Source: Streptomyces taklimakanensis (GTDB lineage: Bacteria; Actinomycetota; Actinomycetes; Streptomycetales; Streptomycetaceae). From it: a stretch of 64,000 nucleotides of DNA. The stretch is from NCBI RefSeq assembly GCF_009709575.1, contig NZ_WIXO01000001.1:1798001-1862000 (forward strand), in the 5' to 3' direction. Position numbers and translations under genes: made by a program. Below the pieces are notes generated by a model. It did no database searches, was not told the origin of the DNA, and saw only the letters and a list, made by a program, of their open reading frames with translations. Below are positions 33,187 to 43,844 of the stretch, in pieces (positions within the stretch are counted from its first letter, which is position 1; the number at the start of each line of letters is the position of its first letter).

Positions 33187-34452
33187 ATGAAGCTCGCAGT
33201 GGTGGGCGGCGGCTCCACCTACACCCCCGAACTCGTGGACGGCCTCGCCCGGTTGCGCGACGCCCTGCCGGTCACCGAGCTGGTCCTGGCCGATCCCGCC
33301 CGGGATCGGCTGGAGCCGGTGGGCGGACTCGCCCGGCGCATCCTCGCCCGGGCCGGCCACCCGGCCACCGTCACCACCACCTCCGACCTGGACGCGGCCG
33401 TCGCCGACGTCGACGCCGTGCTCCTCCAGCTCCGCGTCGGCGGGCAGGCGGCGCGGGAGAGGGACGAGACGTGGCCGCTGGAGTGCGGCTGCGTCGGTCA
33501 GGAGACCACCGGCGCGGGCGGACTGGCCAAGGCGCTGCGCACCGTCCCGGTGGTGCTGGACATCGCCGAGCGGGTGCGCCGCGCCAACCCCGACGCCTGG
33601 ATCGTCGACTTCACCAACCCCGTCGGCATCGTCACCCGCGCCCTGCTGAACGAGGGCCACCGCGCGGTGGGCCTGTGCAACGTGGCCATCGGGCTCCAAC
33701 GGAAGTTCGCCGCGCTGCTGGACGTCCGTCCCGACGAGGTCCACCTGGACCACGTCGGGCTCAACCACCTCACCTGGGAGACGGGCGTGCGTCTGGGCGG
33801 GCCGGACGGGACGGACGTCCTGCCGAGGCTGCTGGCCGAGCACGGCGGGACCATCGCCGCCGACCTGCGGCTGCCGAAGGCCCTCCTGGACCGGCTGGGC
33901 GTGGTGCCCTCGTACTACCTGCGCTACTTCTACGCGCACGACGAGGTGGTGGCCGAGATGCGCACCAGGCCCTCGCGGGCCGCGGAGGTCGCCGCGATGG
34001 AGCGGAGGCTGTTGGAGATGTACGCCGACCCGGCCCTGGACACCAAGCCCGAACTGTTGGCCGAGCGAGGCGGCGCCTACTACTCCGAGGCGGCCGTCGC
34101 CCTGGTCGCCGCGCTGCTGGGAGACGGCGGGCGCGGCGTGCAGGTGGTGAACGTCCGCAACGCCGGCACCCTGCCCTTCCTCCCCGACGACGCGGTGGTC
34201 GAGGTCCCGGCCGAGGTCACCCCGGCGGGTGCCGAGCCGCTGCCCGTGCCGGCGCTCTCCCCGCTCCACGCCGGACTGGTCTCGGCCGTGACGGCGTACG
34301 AGCACCTGGCGCTGGAAGCCGCCCTGCACGGCGGTCGGGACCGGGTGTTCGCCGCGCTGCTCGCCCACCCCCTCGTCGGACAGTACGCGCTCGCCGAGGG
34401 CCTGACGGACCGCCTGATCGCCCACAACCGGGAGCACCTCGCATGGGCCTGA
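33187..34452 (+). CDS. GH4 6-phospho-beta-glucosidase
   Basis: A 421-residue NAD+- and metal-dependent glycosidase of family GH4. The N-terminal Rossmann motif is KLAVVGGGSTYTPELVDGL. NPVGIVTRAL and VGLCNVAIGLQRK contain the Asn and Cys used for metal and substrate contacts, and VGLNHLTWETG carries the conserved His. GH4 enzymes use a redox-elimination mechanism. The CNVP-like block (here CNVA) and DHVGLNHL fit the 6-phospho-beta-glucosidase branch. The expected substrates are phosphorylated or free beta-linked disaccharides such as cellobiose or chitobiose. It sits between the ROK regulator and the kinase; the downstream gene overlaps it by 10 bases. Confidence 0.9.
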   Translation: MKLAVVGGGSTYTPELVDGLARLRDALPVTELVLADPARDRLEPVGGLARRILARAGHPATVTTTSDLDAAVADVDAVLLQLRVGGQAARERDETWPLECGCVGQETTGAGGLAKALRTVPVVLDIAERVRRANPDAWIVDFTNPVGIVTRALLNEGHRAVGLCNVAIGLQRKFAALLDVRPDEVHLDHVGLNHLTWETGVRLGGPDGTDVLPRLLAEHGGTIAADLRLPKALLDRLGVVPSYYLRYFYAHDEVVAEMRTRPSRAAEVAAMERRLLEMYADPALDTKPELLAERGGAYYSEAAVALVAALLGDGGRGVQVVNVRNAGTLPFLPDDAVVEVPAEVTPAGAEPLPVPALSPLHAGLVSAVTAYEHLALEAALHGGRDRVFAALLAHPLVGQYALAEGLTDRLIAHNREHLAWA

Positions 34453-35510
34453 CGCCCGCCTCTCCGGCGCACGGTTCCCCGACGGCCGGCTTCCCGGCCC
34501 CCGGCCCCCCGACGGTCGCCGCGTTGGCGATCGACGCGGGCAACAGCAAGACGGACGTCGCGCTGGTCGCCGGGGACGGCACCGTGCTGGGCACCGCCCG
34601 GGGCGGGGGCTTCCAGCCGCCGGTCACCGGGGCGGAGGCCGCCGTGGACGCCCTGGGCGAGACCGTGGCCCGGGCGGTGGGCGACGCGGGGTTCGACGAC
34701 GGCGCGGGCACCCCCGTGGCCGAGCACGTCTCCGCCTGCCTGGCCAACGTCGACCTGCCGCGCGAGGAGCGGGAGGTGACGGCCCTGGTGGCGGCGCGCG
34801 GCTGGGGCCGCACCGACACGGTCGTCAACGACACGTTCGCCGTCCTGCGCGCGGGACAGCCCGACGACGGATCGACGCGGCACGGCGTGGCCGTCGTCTG
34901 CGGCGCGGGCGTCAACTGCGTCGGGGTGGCCGGGGACGGCCGCGTCCACCGCTTCCCCGCCGTCGGCCGGCTCTCGGGGGACTGGGGCGGTGGTGGGGGG
35001 CTGGCCGAGGAGGCGCTGTGGCACGCGGCCCGCGCCGAGGACGGCCGGGGCGCGGGGACCGAACTGGCCCGGGCGCTGCCCGCCCGTTTCGGGCTGCCCA
35101 CCATGTACGCGCTGATCGAGGCGTTCCACCTGGGCGACCTGACGGCCGCGCGCCGCCACGAACTCGTCCCCGTCCTCTTCGAGGTGGCCGCCGGCGGTGA
35201 CGGGATCGCCCTGGCGTTGGTGCGCCGGCAGGCCGAGGAGATCACGGTCATGGCGGCGGTGGCGGCAGAGCGCCTGGGGCTGGTGGACGAGCCGTTCCCG
35301 ATGGTGTTGGGAGGCAGTGTCGTGGCGGCCCGTCACCCCGTGCTCCACGAGGCGATCCTGGCGCTGGTCGCCGAGCGTCTGCCCCGGGCCGTCGTCGACG
35401 TCGTCACCGCCCCTCCGGTGCTCGGCGCCGGGCTGCTGGCCCTGGACCGCCTCGGCGCCGGCCCCGCCGCCTGCGCCCGGCTGCGCGCGCACTACGCCGC
35501 GCGCCCCTGA
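34443..35510 (+). CDS. N-acetylglucosamine kinase-like BadF/BcrA ATPase protein
   Basis: A 355-residue ASKHA-fold kinase of the BadF/BadG/BcrA/BcrD group, which includes N-acetylglucosamine kinases. The phosphate 1 motif is LAIDAGNSKTDVALV, phosphate 2 is VAVVCGAGVNCVGV, and VVNDTFAVLRAG carries the catalytic Asp. AVGRLSGDWGGGGGLAEEAL is typical of bacterial GlcNAc kinases. It begins inside the end of the GH4 gene (10-base overlap), so it is translationally coupled. It probably phosphorylates the sugar released by that enzyme. The ~25-residue N-terminal Pro/Ala leader is unusual; a later start is possible but no better ribosome-binding site is seen. Confidence 0.88.
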   Translation: MGLTPASPAHGSPTAGFPAPGPPTVAALAIDAGNSKTDVALVAGDGTVLGTARGGGFQPPVTGAEAAVDALGETVARAVGDAGFDDGAGTPVAEHVSACLANVDLPREEREVTALVAARGWGRTDTVVNDTFAVLRAGQPDDGSTRHGVAVVCGAGVNCVGVAGDGRVHRFPAVGRLSGDWGGGGGLAEEALWHAARAEDGRGAGTELARALPARFGLPTMYALIEAFHLGDLTAARRHELVPVLFEVAAGGDGIALALVRRQAEEITVMAAVAAERLGLVDEPFPMVLGGSVVAARHPVLHEAILALVAERLPRAVVDVVTAPPVLGAGLLALDRLGAGPAACARLRAHYAARP

Positions 35511-35524
35511 CCGCGCCACCGAGC

Positions 35525-35556
35525 GCCCGTACGCCCGGTGGAGAGGGCGTACGGGC
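35525..35556 (+). terminator. Hairpin terminator after the sugar operon
   Basis: Perfect 12-bp inverted repeat (GCCCGTACGCCC and complement) with an 8-nt loop, 15 bases after the kinase stop. Confidence 0.7.
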
Positions 35557-36058
35557 ACCGGGCGCGCTCCCCCGAGCCGACGGCCCCGGACGCTCCCGCC
35601 GGGGCCGCGATCCGAACGGGATCCGGCCGGAGCGGTGCCGCCGGGCCCTCGGACCGCCATACTGCTGATCGGACCCCCGGTCCCTACCGCGCAGGGGGGC
35701 GCGGGCCGGCGGTCGGTGACCGATGGGGAGGCCGCGGCAGTGACACCCACCGGCCTCCTCTCCCCGGGTCCTCTCCCCCGGCCCCCTCCGCGGACTCCCC
35801 GCCCGACCGCCCGGCCGTACGGCGCGGCGACGGCCTCGTCCCGACGAGGATCCGGTGCCCCGCGTCAACACGGCGTTCGCGGAACGTCGCCGAGGTGGTG
35901 GGAACAGTCGGTGGACGGCCGCACACGAACGGTGTCCGACCGACAGGATGGGGAGAAGCGGGTGCGAACCGGCCACGCGGCCACGGCCGTCACCACGGCC
36001 GCGTCGGGGACGGACCACGAGGACGACGGAATCGGCGACGAGAGCGGCGAGGTGACCG
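35557..36058. other. Intergenic region without recognisable gene
   Basis: About 500 bases upstream of the coiled-coil gene. A frame starting with GTG at 35962 runs across the next gene start but has no homologue-like features. I see no clear promoter or repeat. Confidence 0.5.
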
Positions 36059-37438
36059 ATGGGGGAGGACGGCAATCCCGGACCGGACGGCGTACCGACC
36101 GGAACCGGTGGCGGGCGATCCGGGCCCGGACCGGGCGCGTCGGACGGCCCGGTGATGGACCGTGAGGAGGCGGACCGCCTCCTGGCGCGGCTCGGTGCGG
36201 AGCACGAGGCGATCGAGACCTGCCTGCTGTCCCTCCAGGACCACGCGGGGCGCGGGCTGCTGGAGGGCGCCGAACTGACGGGCGTCACCAAGGAGCGGTG
36301 GGCGCGGGCCGAGGAGGCGGTCTCGCTGCTGTGGACCTGTTTCGACGTCTACACCGCCGCGCTGGAGTCGGCCCGCGAACTGCGCGGCGGAAGCCGCCGG
36401 CCGTCCCCCGACGACCTCGCCGAGCTGACCCGCGGGCTGCGGGGCCCGGCGGTGACGGTCCCGACCGAGGACGGCTCCGTCGAGCGGATCGGCCTGGCGG
36501 AGCTGGTGGACCGGATGAACACCTGGTACGCCCGGGTGCTGGACGTGGTGGCCGCCGCCGAGTCCGTGTGGTCCGCGCTGCCCGCCCGGATAGACATGCT
36601 CTCCGCCGAACTCCAGCGCGTCCGCTCCCTGGCGCACTCCGTGGGCGTGCGCCCCGGCGAGCATCCGGCGGGCGACGAGTTGGAGCGGACGACCGAGGAG
36701 TTGACCTCGCTCCGCGCCGAGGTGGTCGCCGACCCGCTGGCCTTCTGGATCCCGGCGGGCGGCAGTTCGGCGCCCGGCGGTGGCCGTCCCGACACCGAAC
36801 GGTACGACCGGGCCGCCCGCGCGCTGGACGACATCCGGCGCGAGATCGAGGCCGTGCTCCAGGTGCGACAGGACGCCGAGCAGCGGCTGATGCGGGTGCG
36901 CGACGTGCTCTCCCGCGCCGACCGCACCCTGGCCGAGGCCCGGACGGCGCGCGGCGAGGTGTTGGCGAGGATCGCGGCGGTGGACGTGCCCGCGGTGAGC
37001 GGTCCGCCGACCGCGTTGTACGAGCAGGTGGCCGCCGCCGCGGAACACCGCAGGCACGCCCGCTGGCACCGGTTGTCCCCGCTGCTGGAGAGCCTGGAGG
37101 AGCGCGCGGAGGAGGAGTTGGAGCGGGCCCGCGCCGCACTGACCGCCGTGACCGCGCCCCTGGCGGTACGGGCCGAACTGCGCGGCAGGCTGGACGCGTA
37201 CCGCACGAGGCTGGCGCGGCAGGGGCTGGCCGACGACCCGCTGACGGCGGAGCGGTACGACATCGCGCGACGGCTGCTGTGGAGCGCGCCGTGCGACCTG
37301 CGGGCCGCGGAACAGGCCGTGCTGCGCTACCGGCAGGCGGCCCTGGAGGCCATGGCGTCCGCGACACGATCCGTTGACGGGACACCGGGCGGTGGGACAC
37401 CGGGCTGCGGCGCGGCCGGGGAGGGGAGCGCCCGGTGA
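36059..37438 (+). CDS. Coiled-coil protein of unknown function
   Basis: A 459-residue protein that I cannot assign to an enzyme family. After a disordered Gly/Pro leader (1-32) it is almost entirely helical, with long amphipathic Glu/Arg/Ala/Leu-rich segments (about 33-90, 150-260 and 265-420) typical of coiled coils, and no membrane segment. The tail is Gly-rich. The ATG at 36059 has GAGG seven bases upstream. In this window it precedes a zinc-ribbon PP2C phosphatase and a zinc-ribbon FHA protein on the same strand, so a scaffold role in a Ser/Thr phosphorylation module is an inference from context only. Confidence 0.75.
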   Translation: MGEDGNPGPDGVPTGTGGGRSGPGPGASDGPVMDREEADRLLARLGAEHEAIETCLLSLQDHAGRGLLEGAELTGVTKERWARAEEAVSLLWTCFDVYTAALESARELRGGSRRPSPDDLAELTRGLRGPAVTVPTEDGSVERIGLAELVDRMNTWYARVLDVVAAAESVWSALPARIDMLSAELQRVRSLAHSVGVRPGEHPAGDELERTTEELTSLRAEVVADPLAFWIPAGGSSAPGGGRPDTERYDRAARALDDIRREIEAVLQVRQDAEQRLMRVRDVLSRADRTLAEARTARGEVLARIAAVDVPAVSGPPTALYEQVAAAAEHRRHARWHRLSPLLESLEERAEEELERARAALTAVTAPLAVRAELRGRLDAYRTRLARQGLADDPLTAERYDIARRLLWSAPCDLRAAEQAVLRYRQAALEAMASATRSVDGTPGGGTPGCGAAGEGSAR

Positions 37439-38060
37439 GCACGGGCCGGCGCCTCCGGGCGCGGGCCACGGGCGCGTCGGGCACGGCACCGGCGCTCGCG
37501 CGGCCGGCCACGCGGTCGGCCGCCCTGGCGCTCCCGGCCCCGGCCGGCCCGTCGTGGGCGGCCGGACGCGGCTCCGCCGGGGTCGTCCCCGCCCCGGCCG
37601 GGTACGGTTGACGGGCGGTCACCCGCGCGACCCGGTACGGAGGTCGGGGCCCGTGCCAAAGACCCCCGTCCGCCACACGGCCGCGCGGACGGCCGCCGTA
37701 CGTGCCAGACTGCGGCAGCGCTTCCCGCACGAAAACCGTCGGAAGGACCCGCGGCGGCGAGCCACCGGGTGGAGCCGCCGTGCGCGGTCGGTCCGGTTCC
37801 GCTGTGCCGCGCATGGTTGACCGCCGAAGTACTGGGCAGTGCGTTGGACTGGGTGCCGGCGGGCCGTCAGGGCGCGCCCGCGCCCGCCGGTACGGGGCGC
37901 CCGCCGCCCCTGTCGGGTCACGAGTCGGACGAGGGGACATCCCCGTCCGGGGCCGGAACGTTCCGCTCCGGCCACTCGTCGGACCCGCGCCGACCGGCAC
38001 CGAAAGGACCGAACCGGTGGAACGGGCCGACCGTCTCCGCCCCGGAACGTGGGTGTGACC
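37439..38060. other. Interval between coiled-coil and PP2C genes
   Basis: About 620 bases. Two small frames can be noted but not supported: a 58-codon frame starting in a GTGA overlap with the coiled-coil stop (37435-37611; Ala/Pro/Arg-rich) and a 55-codon Arg-rich frame from GTG 37652 with GGAGG nine bases upstream. Neither shows domain features. A remnant of a lost gene is possible. Confidence 0.4.
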
Positions 38061-39524
<1,464 letters not shown>

Positions 39525-39531
39525 CGTCCGG

Positions 39532-39567
39532 GCGCCGCCGGTGGACGGGTCCGTCCACCGGCGGCGC
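39532..39567 (+). terminator. Hairpin terminator after the PP2C gene
   Basis: Perfect 17-bp inverted repeat (GCGCCGCCGGTGGACGG and complement) with a 2-nt loop, starting seven bases past the stop. Confidence 0.75.
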
Positions 39568-40063
39568 GGCACACGTTCCGGTACGTCCGCGCCGCCGCCG
39601 CCCCGTGGGTGGCGCAGATCACGGAACGGCCCCGACGCGTTTCCCGTCCGCCGCCGGCCGGCTCCCGGCCCCTGCTCGAAAAACGGTCTCCGGGCGATCC
39701 GGAACGCCCCGTCCACCACTCACCGCCCCAGAAATCCGCAGGTCACAGCGGCTGTGTGGGGAGCGTGACCGGAGCGGCGCGCCGCAAAACCGTCGCTTTC
39801 GACAAGGCGGATCATCCGGCCATGACGGGCGGCCGTTCCGGGTGCGCGGACGGCCCCCGGCCCGCCCCCGGGGGCGGCGGAACACCGGGGTCGCCCGCCA
39901 AGGTGGTGGACGTGGCCGCCGCGGTGGCCGGTACTGTTCCGCTGACGGCGGAGGTCCTCGCACCCGACGGGGCCACGCCGGGCACGCGGTCCGGGAACGG
40001 TCCGCGCGGACAGGCGACCGACGATCAGCGCGACACGGAGTGCACGGAGGGGGAAGGACCGAC
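39568..40063. other. Intergenic region upstream of the FHA gene
   Basis: About 495 bases without a supportable gene. It presumably contains the promoter of the FHA gene, which the terminator separates from the phosphatase. No clear -35/-10 pair was found. Confidence 0.5.
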
Positions 40064-41206
40064 ATGCCGACTTGCCCGAACGGCCACCAGTCGGCGGCCG
40101 AGGACTGGTGCGAGGTGTGCGGCCTGCGCATGCCCGCGACCCCGGACGCGCCCGCCGGCGCCGTCCCGCCGCCTCCGATGCCCGGTCAGGGCGGTGGCTA
40201 CGGCTACCCCGGCCCGGGAGGCGACTCCCCCGGCAACGGCTACCCCGCGCCCCCTCCGCCGGCGCCGCCGTCCCAGGCCCCGGGCGGCAGCATGAGCGGT
40301 CTGAACCTGCCGCCCGGCTTCCAGCAGGGCCCGCCCTTGTCGCCGCCCGCTCCTCCGGCACCTCCGGGACCGCCCCCGCAGGCGGGACCGTCCGACTCCT
40401 TCGGCTCCGACCCGCAGCAGCACGGCCGGCACGACTACGGACAGCCGCCCCAGCACCACCAGCAGCAACACCAGCACCAGCAGCAGCCGCAGGGCTACGG
40501 CTACCCCCAGCCGCCCCAGCCTCCCGCGCCCCCGCAGCAGACGGGCGGCGGTGACGACTGGACGCTCCCGCCTCCCGGCCCGGCCCAGCCCCAGCACCAC
40601 CAGCAGCAACACCAGCAGCAGCCGCAGCCGCAGGGCTACGGCTACCCCCAGCCGCCCCAGTCCCCCGCGCCCCCGCAGCAGCCCGGCCCGCAGGACTACG
40701 GCCGACCGGGGTACGGGCAGCCCGACTACGGACAACCCGACTACGGTCGGCCCGACCACGGACAGCCGCCCCAGCACCAACAGCCCCAGCACCAACAGCC
40801 CGCGACCTGGACGGTGTCGATCGGCCCGGACCGCGACTACTTCGCCGCGATGATGCGGCGCAGCGGCCCCGAGGCGGCCGGTCTCAGCATTCCCGCCTAC
40901 GCGTCCGAGCAGCGGGTGCAGCTCACCGGCCCCCAGGTCACCATCGGCCGTCGTCGCCACTCCACCGGCGAGTCGCCCGACATCGACCTGGGCCGTCCGC
41001 CGGAGGATCCGGGCGTCTCGCACCAGCACGCGGTCCTGGTGGAGCAGCCCGACGGGAGCTGGTCCGTGGTCGACCAGGACTCCACCAACGGCACCACCGT
41101 CAACGGCGCCGAGGAGCCGATCCAGCCGTTCGTCCCCGTTCCGCTCCGGGAGGGCGACCGGGTGCACGTCGGCGCGTGGACCACGATCACCCTGCACCGG
41201 GGCTGA
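40064..41206 (+). CDS. FHA domain protein with N-terminal zinc ribbon and Pro/Gln-rich linker
   Basis: A 380-residue protein. The N-terminus MPTCPNGHQSAAEDWCEVCG is a zinc-ribbon-like CPNGH/CEVCG motif seen in actinobacterial FHA proteins linked to Ser/Thr kinases. Residues 30-245 are a Pro/Gln/His/Tyr/Gly-rich linker built from repeats. The FHA domain (about 285-375) contains VTIGRRRHS, VSHQHAVLV and DSTNGTTVNG, the phosphothreonine-binding residues. It should bind Thr-phosphorylated proteins and recruit them, perhaps as substrate of the upstream phosphatase. GGAAGG lies eight bases before the ATG at 40064. Confidence 0.88.
   Translation: MPTCPNGHQSAAEDWCEVCGLRMPATPDAPAGAVPPPPMPGQGGGYGYPGPGGDSPGNGYPAPPPPAPPSQAPGGSMSGLNLPPGFQQGPPLSPPAPPAPPGPPPQAGPSDSFGSDPQQHGRHDYGQPPQHHQQQHQHQQQPQGYGYPQPPQPPAPPQQTGGGDDWTLPPPGPAQPQHHQQQHQQQPQPQGYGYPQPPQSPAPPQQPGPQDYGRPGYGQPDYGQPDYGRPDHGQPPQHQQPQHQQPATWTVSIGPDRDYFAAMMRRSGPEAAGLSIPAYASEQRVQLTGPQVTIGRRRHSTGESPDIDLGRPPEDPGVSHQHAVLVEQPDGSWSVVDQDSTNGTTVNGAEEPIQPFVPVPLREGDRVHVGAWTTITLHRG
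40450..40681 (+). repeat. Duplicated Gln/Pro-rich segment in the FHA gene
   Basis: Two ~91-base direct repeats (about 40450-40540 and 40590-40681) encode nearly identical blocks ending QGYGYPQPPQ-PAPPQQ, followed by shorter DYG(R/Q)P units. This suggests expansion by recombination. Confidence 0.8.
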
Positions 41207-41391
41207 CCCCGAGCCGGGCTCGACCGTCCCCGGCGGACCGGGCCGGACGCCGCCGGCCGCTTCCGGACCGCCGTGGTGGTCCCCAAGCCCGCGTCGGGTG
41301 GGGCGGGGCTCCCCCGCCCTCCCTCCGACACGCCGCTCCGAAGACGCCCGCACGAGATCACCACGAGGGCCGGAAGGTGATATTCCGCCGT

Positions 41392-41397
41392 TACGCT
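41392..41397 (+). promoter_or_regulatory. Possible -10 of a leaderless ABC transporter mRNA
   Basis: TACGCT ends eight bases before the ATG of the ATPase gene, which has no ribosome-binding site. Transcription may therefore start at or near the ATG. No good -35 was seen. Confidence 0.3.
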
Positions 41398-41405
41398 CCG
41401 CTTCC

Positions 41406-42134
41406 ATGACCACTTCCGCGATCACCGTCGAGGGACTGCGCAAGCGGTACGGGGACGTACAGGCCGTCGACGGGGTGTCCCTCACCGTCGAGCGCGGCGA
41501 GTTCTACGGCATCCTCGGACCCAACGGCGCGGGCAAGACGACCACCCTGGAGATCACCGAGGGGCTGCGCGAGCCCGACGAGGGCGAGGTGCGGTTGCTG
41601 GGCGAACCGCCCTTCCCCCGCAACCCGTCGCTGCTGCGGCGCATCGGTGTCCAGCTCCAGGCGTCGGCGTTCTTCGAGAAGCTCACCGCCCGCGAGCAGA
41701 TCCACACCTTCGCCTCCCTCTACGGGGTCTCCGCCGAACGCGCCGACGCGATGCTGGAGACCGTCGGTCTGACGGAGAAGGGTGACACCCGCGAGAACAG
41801 GCTCTCCGGCGGGCAGGCCCAGCGGCTCTCCATCGCGTGCGCGCTGGTCCACGACCCGGAACTGGTCTTCCTCGACGAGCCGACCACCGGACTGGACCCC
41901 CAGGCCCGCCGCAACCTGTGGGACCTGCTGCGTTCCATCAACGGCGAGGGCCGCACGGTGGTGCTCACCACGCACTACATGGACGAGGCCGAGACGCTGT
42001 GCGACCGGGTCGCGGTGATGGACCGCGGGCGCGTGCTGCGCGTGGGCGCCCCCGCCGACCTGGTCCGGGAACTGGACGTGACCTCCCTGGAGGACGTCTT
42101 CCTCCACCTGACCGGACGGGAGTACCGCGAGTGA
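41406..42134 (+). CDS. ABC transporter ATP-binding protein (drug-export type)
   Basis: A 242-residue nucleotide-binding subunit of the DrrA/CcmA-like ABC-2 export group. Walker A is GPNGAGKTTT, the Q-loop is GVQLQA, the signature is LSGGQAQR, and Walker B is ELVFLDEPTTGLD, with the switch His in TTHYMDEAE. It lacks the long C-terminal domain of classic DrrA. The stop overlaps the start of the permease gene, so the two form a translationally coupled exporter. The substrate is unknown; antibiotics or lipids are usual for the group. No ribosome-binding site precedes the ATG. Confidence 0.93.
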   Translation: MTTSAITVEGLRKRYGDVQAVDGVSLTVERGEFYGILGPNGAGKTTTLEITEGLREPDEGEVRLLGEPPFPRNPSLLRRIGVQLQASAFFEKLTAREQIHTFASLYGVSAERADAMLETVGLTEKGDTRENRLSGGQAQRLSIACALVHDPELVFLDEPTTGLDPQARRNLWDLLRSINGEGRTVVLTTHYMDEAETLCDRVAVMDRGRVLRVGAPADLVRELDVTSLEDVFLHLTGREYRE

Positions 42135-43270
42135 GCGCGCGGAACGAGACGGACGGGACGACCGGGGCGGACTCGACGGCGACACCGCGCGGGAGGAGGT
42201 TCGACGGCCGGGCCTTCGCCAGTCTGTCGCGGGCGATGGCCCTGGGGATGCTCAGGGACCGCACCGCCGTCTTCTTCATCCTGCTCTTCCCGCTGATGTT
42301 CCTGGTCCTGTTCGGCGCGCTGTTCAAGGACGAGTCCACACCGCGCGCGGAGATCGTCCAGCTCGGCCGGGTCGAGGTGCTGGACGCCCTGCCCGAGGAG
42401 ACCCGCGGGGCCCTGGACGATTTCCTCACCGTCCGGAAGACCGACGACCGCGAGCAGGCCCTGGAGGACGTCCGGGCCGGGGACGTGGACGCGCTGCTGT
42501 GGCAGGAGGGCGATCAGGTGCGGCTGCGCTACTCGGCGGCCGACCCGGCGCGGGCGGGCAGCGTCCGGGCGATCGTCGACTCGCTCGTGCAGCAGGCCAA
42601 CATCGCGGCGACCGGACAGCCCCCCGCGTACGAGCTGACCGCCTCCCGGGTGGAGGACGAGTCCCTGAAGGCCATCCAGTTCCTCACCCCCGGCATGTTG
42701 GGTTGGGCGGTGGCGATGAGCGCGGTCGTCGGTTCGGCGCTCACCCTGGTCAACTGGCGCAAGAAGCGCATCCTGCGCAGGCTGTGGCTCTCTCCGGTGG
42801 GGCCGAGCACGGTCATCGCCGCGCGCATCGGGGTCAACATCGCCCTCGCCCTCGTCCAGACCCTGGTCTTCGTCGGGGTGGCGGCACTCCCGTTCTACGG
42901 CCTGGAGCTGTCCGGGTACTGGTGGCTGTGCCTGCCGCTGGTGATCTGCGGCACGCTGGCGTTCATGTCCATCGGCCTGGTCGTCGGCGCCCGGGCGAAG
43001 ACGGAGGAGGCGGCGAACGGGGTGACGCAGGTCATCGTGCTGCCCATGGCCTTCCTCTCCGGCTCCTTCTTCCCCCTGGACGGCGCCCCCTCCTGGCTGC
43101 GGACGGTCTCCGACCTCCTGCCCCTCAAGCACATGACCGAGGCGATGCAGGACGTCCTCTCGCGCGGTCAGGGCTGGGGCGCGGCCCTGCCCACCATGGG
43201 CGGACTGCTGCTGTTCGCGGCGGTGCTGACGGCGGTCGCCGCGCGCCTGTTCCGCTGGGACGACGCCTGA
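42131..43270 (+). CDS. ABC-2 type transporter permease
   Basis: A 379-residue membrane subunit. After a hydrophilic N-terminus and a first membrane helix (AVFFILLFPLMFLVLFGALF), there is a ~140-residue extracytoplasmic region. Five further helices follow, containing the ABC-2 motif with LPMAFLSGSFFPLDGAPSWLR near the end. This is the standard plan of the exporter family with an N-terminal ectodomain. The GTG at 42131 overlaps the ATPase stop (GTGA). A very strong terminator follows. It partners the ATPase encoded just upstream. Confidence 0.92.
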   Translation: MSARNETDGTTGADSTATPRGRRFDGRAFASLSRAMALGMLRDRTAVFFILLFPLMFLVLFGALFKDESTPRAEIVQLGRVEVLDALPEETRGALDDFLTVRKTDDREQALEDVRAGDVDALLWQEGDQVRLRYSAADPARAGSVRAIVDSLVQQANIAATGQPPAYELTASRVEDESLKAIQFLTPGMLGWAVAMSAVVGSALTLVNWRKKRILRRLWLSPVGPSTVIAARIGVNIALALVQTLVFVGVAALPFYGLELSGYWWLCLPLVICGTLAFMSIGLVVGARAKTEEAANGVTQVIVLPMAFLSGSFFPLDGAPSWLRTVSDLLPLKHMTEAMQDVLSRGQGWGAALPTMGGLLLFAAVLTAVAARLFRWDDA

Positions 43271-43280
43271 TCCCCCGCGG

Positions 43281-43323
43281 GGTCCCGCCCCTGCGGGGGC
43301 CGGGCCCCCGCAGGGGCGGGACC
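43281..43323 (+). terminator. Strong hairpin terminator after the ABC exporter operon
   Basis: Perfect 21-bp inverted repeat around a single-base loop, all G/C except one A/T step per arm region, starting 10 bases after the permease stop. Confidence 0.8.
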
Positions 43324-43357
43324 GTCGGTCGGGCCATCTGCCACCATGGGGGGCGTG

Positions 43358-43759
43358 ATGGAGATTCCGCGCGGCAGCTTGCAGACGCAGACCTTCTTCG
43401 AACAGGTCGGGGGCGAGGAGACGTTCCGGCGCCTGGTGCGCCGTTTCTACGAGGGCGTCGCACAGGACCCGCTGCTGCGGCCGATGTACCCGGAGGAGGA
43501 TCTGGGACCGGCCGAGGAGCGGTTGGCCCTGTTCCTGATGCAGTACTGGGGCGGGCCGAGGACGTACAGCGAGCAGCGCGGACACCCGCGGCTGCGGATG
43601 CGACACGTGCCCTTCACCATCGACCGCGCCGCCCACGACGCCTGGCTGCGGCACATGCGGGACGCGGTGGACAGCCTCGACCTGGCGTCCGAGCACGAAC
43701 GGCAACTGTGGGACTACCTGGTCTACGCGGCGGGCTCGATGGTCAACGCCCCGGACTGA
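43358..43759 (+). CDS. Truncated haemoglobin, group II (trHbO type)
   Basis: A 133-residue group II truncated globin, binding haem and O2/NO. The family blocks are [31 protein letters not shown] with the G8 Trp environment, [13 protein letters not shown] with the proximal His in the F helix, and [13 protein letters not shown]. Tyr and Trp residues typical of trHbO are present. It may act in NO detoxification or redox sensing. The start is uncertain: ATG 43358 has a G-run four bases upstream; ATG 43346 and GTG 43355 are in frame. It stands alone between a terminator and a convergent gene. Confidence 0.9.
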   Translation: MEIPRGSLQTQTFFEQVGGEETFRRLVRRFYEGVAQDPLLRPMYPEEDLGPAEERLALFLMQYWGGPRTYSEQRGHPRLRMRHVPFTIDRAAHDAWLRHMRDAVDSLDLASEHERQLWDYLVYAAGSMVNAPD

Positions 43760-43844
43760 TCCCGGGACGCTCCCGTCCGCGGCCACGGGTCCGTGGCGCC
43801 CGGGTGCCCCGCCCCACCGGCCGGGCCCCCCGGGCGTCGCCGTC

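Noticed and set aside
37435..37611. 58-codon frame starting in a GTGA overlap with the coiled-coil gene
   Set aside because: Ala/Pro/Arg-rich translation without structure or recognisable homology. The overlap can arise by chance, so it is mentioned only in the interval note.
37652..37819. 55-codon Arg-rich frame with GGAGG upstream of a GTG
   Set aside because: Composition typical of non-coding GC-rich DNA; no domain. It cannot be separated from chance without comparative data.
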